Shown: piece by piece, positions 1-12,000 of the stretch
Numbering within the stretch: position 1 is the first letter of the stretch
Layout of the letters: the number at the start of each line of letters is the position of its first letter
Assembly (NCBI GenBank): GCA_012845835.1
Contig: JABAKD010000010.1
Location: forward strand, 12,810,473 to 12,874,472
DNA: 64,000 bases
Direction: 5' to 3'
DNA from: Undaria pinnatifida
Taxonomy: Eukaryota > Sar > Phaeophyceae > Laminariales > Alariaceae
The notes under the pieces: model-generated
Databases searched by the model: none
What the model saw: only the letters and a program-made list of their open reading frames with translations
What the model was told of the DNA's origin: nothing
Position numbers and translations under genes: made by a program

Positions 1-59
1 CAACCAACTAACAAAAAGACACGACCAAACAAACAACCAGTCAACCAATCAAGCATTAC

Positions 60-3000
60 CTGAGGGCTATTCGTTGCGACCGCAACCCAGCTTTCCCCCG
101 CCTCCCCCCACCCCCCCCGACCTGCCCCCGACGGCAAACTCTTAACGTCGATAACCTCATCGTTATACCCCACGATCTGCCTCAGAGTCGATAAGGTCGC
201 CTCCCCTCCCCTCCCTCCTCCACCACCCGCGAGCAGGAGCAGATTGTGGTCGGACGTAACGCCGAGCAGACCTCCGCGGGCCGGGTCGAGGAGGAGGGCG
301 GTGTAGCCCGCCTTGTGAGAGGCGGCGCGGTTGTCTTGGGTCATGACGCAACGGCAGGTCAGCCTTTTCTTCGTGTTGGTTTGTCTTTTCTTGCTTTTGT
401 TGACATTCTCCTCGTTTCCTTGGGCCTGCGATTTACGATGCGTCATCGAAAATGGGTGGGGTGTGATGGGTTGGGATGGCATGAGGTGGGAAAGAGATGA
501 TCGTCACATGAGATAGGATGGGATGGGATAGAGTGGGATGGGATGTGGTACGACGGGAACGAGCAAAATGGGATGGGATGACAATAGATGAGAACGAGAT
601 GACAGCACACGAGGCGGGACGGGATGGGATAGGATGGGCAGTAGTATCGCGGGATGAATGAAACGGGACAAACAAACCACACAACAGACCAAACCAAACC
701 AAACCAAACCAAACCAACCAAAGCACATGGAATCACCTGCCCCTCGAGCTCAAACACTCGGACAACGCCACCCTTCCCCGCGACGGCCACCAGGCTTCCC
801 CCAGCCCGAGGCGCAGGGAATTTGCCGGAGAAAGCTCCCAACTCCGACTCTGCCGGCAGCACTTGCAGCCCTTCCACCTCCTCGTACACGGGAAAGGTCT
901 TCAGCACATCCGAGCTGACAACAACAACAGCCAAAACACAAGAAAAAAGTGTTCCACAGGCGCAGGGCAACGTTTCAGGATCGGGCGAGGCATATACTGA
1001 CAACAACAACAGCCAAAACACAAGAAAAAAGTGTTCCACAGGCGCAGGGCAACGTTTCAGGATCGGGCGAGGCATATAAGCACGTAGGGAACGAGGTGAA
1101 GGACATGGTAGGGGCAAAAAACGGGGTGAAAGCATGAGTAGGGACGGACGCACGCTACAACAGAGAGGTAGCGCTTTTTTGTTGGCTGAAGCTACGAAAA
1201 CGCCATTCTCTATAACGGGGGGGGGGCGCTCCTTCCTTAGCCCCCCAAAAAATGTCGGAAAACTCTCTTTTTATTTTATTCATCTCTTGAAAAAAAAAAA
1301 CGCTGCATACCCCTACCACATAGGCCATGGGACAGCTCATCCGTTAGCACTTTAGTTTTTTTTCCCCAAAAATCGCAAGCGAGGAGCACCTCTGCCCTAG
1401 CGTGCGGCGGTGGATGAGGGTGATGCTGGCGGTGGTGGTGGAGGTGGTGGAGGCGGTGGTGTGTGGTGGGGGGAGGTTTGGGGGGGAGGTTGGCGGTGGT
1501 GGTGGTCATGGTGGTGGTCGGGGCATACTCACTTGTTGCTTGCCTTAGTCGTTTGACCATTGACACACATCCCTTCCGAGACGGAGATGGGGGGGGGTGG
1601 GGGGCACTAATTTGCTGCTTGTGACCATTGACCACGCCGTCCCCTTCGAGACGGAGCACCGTTCCTACTCCTAACCCTCTCCCTCCACCATTTTGGGCGC
1701 TCAGAACGATTCGTACATGTATTACTTCGACAACTCTTAGCTAATCTTACGTATTTCATCTCTGGCCGTTTGTGGCCACCATCTGTCTCCAGGTCGGGGG
1801 GGCGGGGGGGCATAGGGGGGTGGTGGTGGTGATGGCGGTGGCGATAGGTGGGGAGTAAGGGGGAGCGACATACACTTCCCACAGCAACTACAGTATAACC
1901 TTTTGGGACACGAAAAAACACACAAACCGAAAACAATATGCGGGAAAGCAAAAACGCCTCCTGCGTGCCTTATTGGCCTCGCCCCAATTCTCAATCTACC
2001 GTTTTTTTTTCCTTGCACCTTTCCAAGTCCCACACGTTCAAGACGCGATCTCGCCCGCCCGAGATCAGACCCGAGCTACCCGGCAAAAACGCGAGCGAAG
2101 TGACGTAGCTCAGATGCGCCTTGAGAACAGCGATACACGACTGCTCCTGCAGGTTCCAAACGCGCACTGTCGTGTCCTCACTCCCGCTCACGAGCAGGAG
2201 GCGTTTCGGGTTCTAGGGGTTGGGGGGGGGGGGGGGGCACAGGGAGACGGCCGAGAAAGGGGCACCAAGAGAGGGTCGGGTAGGGAGGGGAGACAACGAA
2301 ATGGGGAGAGGGAGGGTGAGAGGGCGAAAGAAACAAGGTAAGGACAAAGACAACGGCATGGAGAGAGGGAGAAAGAACGCAATGAAAGGACAAAACGGAG
2401 AGAGGAGAGGGAAAGCGCTCGCTCCACCCCCGCCCCCCCTCCCCTCCCCCGCCCCGCCTCTGTATAACATATGCTTTAGTTTTTTTCTCACGTGGGCGCA
2501 AAACCAAATTGTGGTATTTTGTTTTTCTCGCCGAATTAATTGTTGTTTCGATTGTTTTTATTCGAAACTCGGGCAAAAGTCGTCGAAAAAACACTGAAAA
2601 TCCACAGTTGTCCGGAAAAAAAAAAAATAACCACAAACAACAAAAAATTGCGTTCCCAACGTTACGTAAAACAATTAGAGCGCGTGCTCCACTCCCCCCC
2701 TCCCCCTCCCGCCACTTTTGACCTTCCTCTTTTTTTATCCTCCGTCGGACGGGGAAAAATAAAGCTCAAGCTAACCACATATCCACGTATTTTCATACAT
2801 ATGTAAATTCAACTAAATTGTATTCGCTTCTTACACTCTTATTTTCTCACCGGGTGGAAAGCCACGACAGAGACGATACCCTTGTGACCGCGGAAGTTGT
2901 GCGTGCAGTAGCCCCGCTCCACGTCCCAAATCTTCACCGTATGGTCGCTGCTTCCCGTCGCCACCAGGGTGCCCGACCTGCGGGGGAAAAAAAAAAGAGA

Positions 3001-6000
3001 GAAAAAGTGGGAACGGCGAAAGGCGGGGCGTCCTCATTCGTTGCTTGCCACAGTCATTTGATCGGTCACCACGCATCCGTTTCGAGACAGGCGGGCGGAG
3101 GGGGGGGGGGGGAGGGGGGGCAGGCCATATTCCGATTGAAACTCATGCAGTGCCATGATACTGCTACGGTTGGGTCGCTGGCACTAGAGGCAGGTTGACG
3201 CGGGAAGAAAATGCTCAACGATTCCTCGCGAAACAAACAAAAAAAAAGGCATGCGCCGCAGTGGGGAGGGGGGTGGGGATGCCCGCAATGCGACCCCGGG
3301 TTTGAGGTAAAGGGAGGTAGCCGGAAAAAAACGAGAAGATACAATGGTAGATTGGATGGAAACAACAAGGGGTGAGAAAGCAGTGCGTGAAAGACGCCCG
3401 AGCCCGCAAAAAAATAAAAAATGGAAGCGGGCGTGAAAAACAGGGGGGGGAAGCACATAATAACTAATCACACCTAAAAAAACACAAAATCTCGCGTATC
3501 GACACCCTACAAAGCGAGTACGGGGCTGCTGATGCTGCAGTTTGGCCGGTTGCCATGCTCACGTGCGCCTCAAAGAATGGATCTAGATGGTCATCACGGA
3601 TAGTGCAGACGCTGTTTGGTCATCCTCCGGACGGACCCGGCGTCCACCCCGTGGCAGCTGCCCACGAAAACCGCAGGCAGCCGCCGCGGTTGGACTACCC
3701 CGCTCCTTCCACCCCCCCTCTCTCTAAGAGAAAGGGAGCTGGGTGCGAGAAGAATGAACGGGGTGGGCATCGCCCTGAAGAATCAGTCATCGGCGAGCAT
3801 GAGATACAGAGGTCACGTTCCAACACCATTACCTAGCGCCAGCACTGCAACAACGGTAGTCGAGATGCAGCGATACAATATCGAGAGTTGAAGCACAAAA
3901 GCCGTTTGACTTTTGCTGAAAAAATAGTATCCCATACAAATTCCGAGTGCATTGTCTCAAAATTACTAGAGCTGTGAGTCGGCAGGACTTCACGACCACA
4001 AAATGTCGTCAGCCAACTAAATAAATTTAGTCGGCAAGTCGGCTGGCGAAACCATCTGATGGTCAGCCGTGTTGCGGACTTAAGTCAACAGAGCGACGCG
4101 AGGCATATCAAATCAGTCCCGTCGGGGCCAAGGGAGTCCCGCAAAAAAAAAAAAAACGCACTCCGAATCAAACAATCCATCCTGTGTACGAGTACGGGAA
4201 CCCAATAAGTCGGACAGCCGGCACGGCACCTCCAAGAAACGACTAACTTTAGTCCGACTAGCAACTAAATGGTGACTCAAGTCGGTCCTCGTTCCATCGT
4301 TCCGACTCACAGCTCTAAAAAAATAGAGGGTACACAGTTATAAAAGCAACACAAGCCAACACAAATTCAAAGTAGAGTGTCCACACACTAATTCCAAGAC
4401 AATCCCACGATAGCGGCGCACTTTTTTTCCTTTTCCCGAGGTTTCTTCTACCATACCCAAAAAATACATACAGCTTCCGCCGCGCAGAACAAGGCTGAAC
4501 GTCTTATAGTCCTGTTGACCCTGGCATTAGCCCGGGAGTCACCGACCTGTATCCTTCACGGGGGTATACACCCCCCCCCCGTAACACGCGCGATCGCAGT
4601 ATCACACGCAGCTTGCAAAGCTGAGTTTTGATCTATTTCTCCTTTTTGGTCGATCTCACAGCTGAAGCGCATTTTTTCATTATATGTAAATATATAGACT
4701 ATCAGAAAACCGAAAGTGCTTTCTTGATGACCAAACCCACGTCCTCGGAATAAAAAAAATGTGTTGCAACACAAGAACGACGACATTCCGACCAATTTTG
4801 GATGATTTTCGCTATTGATAGGCTATCAACCCTTTTCTGGACCCATCGACAGACCCAACAAAGCGACGAGCAAGCCATCCAACCAAGCGTCTAGGAAAAG
4901 CTTGAGGCAACCCGAGTGTCGCCTCATCATGCCTCACGCTTGCCTCACAGCTAGCTTCCTGCGTTGCAGCTCGAACACACATCCCTCCTACACCCAGCTG
5001 CAGCTACTATTAATAATAGGATTGCTTCATGTGGCCTATGTTGTAATCGACAGTTTGTTTTCGCAAGATTTTTTTCCCAAAGGGGTTGTAATAGCCCCTT
5101 TAAGAGCCCCACACTCCCTCCCCATACTAACGTCAAGTAACTTTGCCCTCAAAAAGGTTTCCAGTTGCAACGGCGTTAAGGAGGCCCCGTCGTTATCCAG
5201 GAAAACATTTTTGCTGCCAACAAGCGCTACCTCCATCATGTGTAGCCCGCGTCCATGCTACAGCCGTAAATCACGCTCTATCCCACACCCACACATTCCA
5301 TGAAGTTTTTTTTCTTCTCAAAAACACGAGAAACGCATTCAAAAGCCCCACCGTAGGGCACAACGCACGACACCAACACGCCGCACACACAACTACAAAA
5401 ACCCCTCCACAAACGTCACGGCAACTGTCACGCACCGATTGTTCTTACTAACCTCTAAAGCGAACGAATTCAACAACTATTTCTCAAGAGTAATCATCTC
5501 CCAAGAGCAAACAGAGAACGGCAACCGATATATCAAATGCTGCAGTCTCGCGTAATCCCATGCAGTTAATAGTGGGTGCCCCAAAGAATGAATCTAGACG
5601 ATCATTCCAGATGCAGACGCTGTTCGGTCATCCTCCTGACGGGTCCGGCGTCCACCCGACGGCAGCTGCTGGCGAAAACCGGAGGCAGCCGCCGGGGCCG
5701 AACTGCCCCGCTCGCTCCACACTCGGTTCTCAATCATGAAAGAGATTCAAGCGTGGAAGGATACACGGGGGGGGGGAGTGTCGCCCAGAGGAATAAATCA
5801 TCGGCGAGCAGACCAGATACGCGGTGGCATATCATTTCTACGCTGTGTAGGCCTCAACACCGATGGCCACGAAGGCCTTCAGGGGGGGGGGCTGACACCA
5901 TGGTTCCAGCGCAGACGAACAACAAAAGAGATGATGCACCACTTACCGAATTATCAGGCATACAGTACCTAACATAATAAGACACCCATGGAGTCTAATA

Positions 6001-9000
6001 TTTACAACTTATGCGCCGCGCGTCCTTATACATGGTCGAAACAGCGCATAACAACAACCTCGCGCGTCTTCAAGCACTGAGCCCAGCCCACGCTACCCGT
6101 ACCACGCACAAACAAGACCACCTACTGCAGTAGACTTAGCACCCCTTACCTATACAATTGGTCGCACCGTATAATATATTCAGCGCCTTCGATTGACGTC
6201 GCTCATTTTCGAAAGAACAAGAAAAAAACACAAACCAACGATGCTACAAAAAATTCAACAACACGATATCGAAAAAAATGCTCAAGTACGGCTGGGTCTC
6301 TTGCTCGTGTGTGCCTCAAATACTGCATCTAGATGGTCATCACGGATAGTGCAGACGCTGTTTCGTCATCCTCCGGACGGATGCGGCGTCCACCCGACTG
6401 CAGCTGACCGCGAAAACCGCAGGCGGCCGCCGCGGTTGGACTGTGCCCCGCTCAGCCTCCCACTCGGCTCTCGATGATGATAAAAATAAACCAGTTGTAG
6501 AAGAAGAAATGGGGCGGGCATCGTTCACAAGAATCAATCATCGGCGACCATGAGATACACAGGCTGTGTTCCAACACCAACGCCACCAAACAACACCGAT
6601 AGCTTTTGATCATAGGTGGCGGTGTCACGCGCGGCAACCCCGCACAAAAACGGCAACAAAAAAAGAAAGAACAAGCCTGTGCCGTAGGCGCCTTCTCATG
6701 CCCTCCCCCCCGCCCCCCACCCAAATAAATCGACGACCAACATAAAACGTCGAAAGCTGCGGTTATGCCATTTGCCATGCTCGTATGCCTCAAAGAATGG
6801 ATCTAGATGGTCATCACGGATAGTGCAGACGCTGTTTGGTCACCCTCCGACCGGGCCCGGCGTCCACCCGATGGGAGCTGCCCGCGAAAACCGCAGGCAG
6901 CCGCCAAGGTTGGACTGCCCCACTCCCCCCACCCCCCGCGCTCAATCACAACAGAGAGAGAACCAGATGTGGAAGAAGAGACAGGGTGGGCATCGTCTGG
7001 AAGAATGAATCATCGGCGAGCATGAGATATCATACAGAGGCTGCGTTCCAACATCAACCTTAACGCTGATCGCTTGTTAGCTTTCGGTGGAAGTGTCACC
7101 CACAACGATTCCGCACAAAAGCGGCAAAATTCAAACAAACCCACAAGAACAAGTCGGGGGGACGTTTTATTCGCTCAAGAAAAGCGGACCGATGGCGTAT
7201 AGTTAACCTTTCGATAAAACCTGGCTCGTACCGTATCAACTTACCCCCCAAAAGCACCAAAACAGTTCGTCAAAAACGGCAGCTCACAGTGCTACCTACC
7301 TACGCCGGGCACGAGCCACAAAAATAGTTCAAGCATCTCCCTACAAGAGCTACAGTCGTAGCAGCAAATAGCCTTACGCATCTTGAAGCCCCAAAACGTA
7401 CCCCACACTACCTTGCGCCCGGAAAAACAAGCCTACCGACGACACAACACAGTCACCCTCGACCGCAGCGAACAGACGAAAGCCACGGTACGGGGAGTCA
7501 CTTTTGGGGCCTTTTTTTTCGTATTTTCGTTGGCACCCGCGCGAGTGACTCCCCTGTTCCTTCACGATATTTCAACCTTTGTGCTGTTTTAAATTTGGGA
7601 TGTTAAGCCGCAATGGAACGGCAAGCTACGCCGCGCGACAAAATCGCCTTAAGGTGGTTTCGTCCGCGAGGTATAGGGTCACTCCTGAGAGGGGTGAAAA
7701 CCCGATATTGAAAATAGTGGGTATGATACTACACTGCTGCTGTAGCCTACGTCAGCATAAAACAAAGTCAGACGGCCAACCTGGAAACCATTTGCTTCCA
7801 CACCTCTAAAACCTCGTACAGTACAACGAAAACAAAAAAAACATCGCTACCTATCACGAAACAAAAAAAAAAAAAAAAACGATGGCGACGACGACGATGA
7901 CGCCCACTGCTTGCACTTTGGCTGGTTTCCATGCTCGTGTGTGCCTCAAAGAATGGATCTAGATGGTCATCACGGATAGTGCAGACGCTGTTTGGTCATC
8001 CTCCGGACGGACCCGGCGTCCACCCGATGGCAGCCGCCCGCGAAAACCGCAGGCAGCCGCCGCGGTTAGACTGCCCCGCTTGCCCCACACACTCGGCTCT
8101 CAATCAAAAGAAAGATAACCGGGCGCAACATAACAAATGGGGTGGGCATTGCCCGGAAGAATCAATCATCGGCGAACACGAGAAGGCGGTGGGTATTACC
8201 AGTAGTCCAACACCAAAACTTGACGGTTCGTACAATACCACTGCCCAATCGGCTACATCTACTTGTAGCTAGAAAACCAAACTAGATGCGCGGTTTGTAC
8301 GCGTCGCTTCCGGAAGAGCGACGTTAGCACTCCCAGAGGACTGCGTGAGACAAGACTGGTGTTTGCAGGCAGCTGTTGTAACTAGAAGACCGGAGGAATC
8401 AGCCTGAAGAGACACGCGGAGGGAATGAACTAGAAGCGGTGAGAGACTAGGGACAAGGGATTGGAGACCTGGGTGCGTGTGTCTAAAATAGCTCTTTATC
8501 CGTCGTTGCACGACAAAAAAGGAACGCAAATGAGAGAAAAAAAACGCCAGCTCATTCGCGGACGAGGCCGGAACCGCTGTTTTCGCTCTTTTATTCATAA
8601 CTGAAATATGCCAGGTACATGCACCGTGAGATCACAAAATTTCGTCAAAAACTTAGATAACGCTGTGCGCGTCACCCCCGTCACCAACACGACAGCATCA
8701 CAACACGGCAACTTCATAGATACGCCTTAACCCTTAAAGGCTACGAGTACAGCTGCCATCTCGCACGACAACAATACGAGGCACTCCAAGCCAAGACAAA
8801 GCCACCACCACAACAGTGCTCGCATATGCCTGGTACTCCAAAGGCACTACGGCGTTGGTGTGGACAGCACACGCGTTTCGCCGCAAAAGTAACTAAATCG
8901 CTGAAACGCCTCGCTACAACAAGCAGCCTTACACCATCTTCAAGCGCCAGCCGGAGCCTACTCTTTCCAGCGTAAAGGTAAAAACAAGCCGACCGCCGCC

Positions 9001-12000
9001 AGCACGCCACAAAACAAAACGTTTTACCCATGACAGTTACAGAAAAAACATTGTCAACCGCCACCTTGTACTCCGTCTTTGTTTCCAATGGCCCTCAACA
9101 CCAACCACACCATATCGCTAACTCCCTTCAAGAAAAAAAAGCACCGACGTCAATGACGACGCCTAACGTTTTCGCATTTCAGCTGGTTCCCATGTTCGTG
9201 CGCGCCTCAAAACAATGCATCTAAATGACCCACCACGGAGAGTTCAAGCGATGTTCGGCCATCCTCTGATTTTACACACCGACCACCCAGTATCATCCGC
9301 CCGCGAGAACCGCAGGCAGCCGCCGCGGCTGACTTGCCCCGCTCGATTCACACTTGGCTTTCAATCTTGAGAAAAAGAACCGCGTGCGGGACTCACCGGG
9401 TGGGCATCGCCGAAAATAATCAAATGTCGGCGAGCGCATGATACACGGGTGGAACCGCACCGCAGACCTTCATCTCCTGAGTTGCCTCGAAAAACGTCTC
9501 CCAACCGACCCGTGGATTAGTGAGGGTTCGGGAGCGGAAGAATGATGACAAGCTTGTGGTGTGCGAGTCGACGGCTCTGGCGAATACCTTCACACCAGTC
9601 CACAACCGCGGGAAGTCGACCCGGAGCCACACTTGCTGCCAAAACTTAAGTGAGGTGAACACATGTACGCAATTCATTGTGTCAAAAGCTCCGACACCAA
9701 CGAGGATACAAGACCATTCACTCCAAAACAAAATATGTATATATATATACTGTAGGAAAATTAAAACTCAACAACGTTCACTCATACACAACAACAGAAA
9801 CGAAATTAATGACTCAGCAACGTCAAAAGATACCGTACGGCTGGGTTCCCTGCTCGTGTGTGCCTCAAAGAATGGATCTAGATGGTCATCACGGATAGTG
9901 CAGACGCTGTTTGGTCATCCTCCGAACGGACCCGGCGTCCACCCGATAGCAGCCGCCCGCGAAAACCGCAGGCAGCCGCCGCGGTTGGACTGACCCGTCG
10001 GCTCCACACCCGGTTCTCAATGTTGAGAAATACAGGTGTGGTAAAACGAACGGGGTGGGTATCGCCCGGAAGAATCAATCATCGGCGAACAGAGCAGACA
10101 CAGCTACGGTCGCTACGTACAATTCCAACACCAACAATGAACTCAAACGCCGACGCTTGTGCTGCTTTCGGTGGGAGTAACACCGACGATCCTGCAGAAA
10201 AACAATACGGAAACTTCAAAACCAATGTCCCATGCTCGAGTGCGCCTCAAAGAATGGATCTAGATGGTCATCACGAATAGTGCAGACGCTGTTTGGTCAT
10301 CTTCCGGGCGGACCCGGCGTCCACCCGACGGCAGCCGCCCGCGAAAACCGCAGGCAGCCGCCGCGATTAGACTGCCCCGCTCGCGCCACACTCACCTCTC
10401 AATCAAAAGAAATAAAATCGGGTGCAGGACTGACGGGGTGGGCATCGTCCGGAAGAATCACTCATCGGCGAACAGAGCAAGAGACACAGTCGATACGATG
10501 CCAACACCACCATGTATTAAGAGTGGCTTTCGGCCAGGGGTGACACGAACGACCTCGCAAACAGAAAAAGCACACACACCACAGGACGCAATGACGGCCG
10601 TTGGTTGATAACTCTGAACACATGCCTGATACGTAGTATCATAGGGCTTTCCCATCGAAGGCTACAGGGTGCAAAAATAGAACAAAACAACATGAAGGGG
10701 CGATGCATAATTGCTTGTTTCGTATATTTACTAGGAGATCTAAATTCCTCAAGCACGTGTTTTCCTCAAACTAGGGACCTAGATGGTCACCACAGATAGT
10801 GCAGACACTGTTGGGTCATCCTCCGAACGGACCCAGCGTACACCCGATGGCAGCCGCCGGGAGAAATCGCTGGTAGCCGCCGCGGTTGGACTGCCCAGCT
10901 CGCCCTACACTCGGCCCCCAACCCAGACAAAAACAGCTGGGTGCAGAAGAATACACGGCGTAGGTATCGCCCAGAAGAATCAATCATCTGCGAGCAGAGA
11001 AGAGGCACGCCGGCTACAATTCTAACGCAAACACTTGACCCCTGTACAAATCTACACCGAACTTAAGGGACAAATTACTCGGAATTACACTAGTGTACGA
11101 TTTTTTTCAGTAGTAAAAAGGGTTGTACACAAACGCCGATATTTATACCGATATATCAAACAATTTTCAGAGTTTTCGACTGGGGTGACACCAGCCAGCG
11201 ACCGTCGAACAAAAACTCACCAACGTCAAACTACATTTCTCTGCTCGAGTGCGCCTCAAAGAATGGATCTAGATGGTCATCACGGATAGTGCAGACGCTG
11301 TTTGGTCATCTTCCGAACGGACCCGGCGCCCACCCGATGGCAACTGCCCGCGAAAACCGCAGGCAGTCGCCGCGGTCGGACTGCCCCGCTTGCTCACCTC
11401 CTACCCTCTAACAAGAGAAAGAGAGCTGGACGTGGAACGCGCGGGGTGGGTATCGCCCGGAAGAATCAATCATCGGCGAACAGAGCAGAGCAAAGACAGG
11501 GTCGCCAAAAACCCAACACCGACAAAAAAACAATACCAGCACTCAACATAAAAAATCGACCGCTACTCAGCTTTCGGTGGGAGTGGCACCAGCGATCCCA
11601 AACCATATGGTAAGCAACAAAACGGAAAGTCTCATGCTCGTGTGCGCCTCAAAGAATGGATCTAGATGGTCATCACGGATAGTGCAGACGCTGTTTGGTC
11701 ATCCTCCGAACGGAACACGCGTCCACCCGATGGCAGCTACCCGCGAAAACCGCAGGCAGCCGCCGCGGTTAGACTGCCCCGCTTGCCCCACCTCCTATCC
11801 TCTCACAAGAGAAAACGAGCTGGATGTGGAACAAACGGGGTGGGTATCGCCCGGAAGAATCAATCATCGGCGAGCCGAGCAGAGAAAAGACACGGGCGCC
11901 AATAAAATCCAAAAACCAATACCAACGATACCAACACTCAACATAAAAATCGACCGCTACTCAGCTTTCGGCGGGAGTGACACAAGCGACCCCAAACCAA

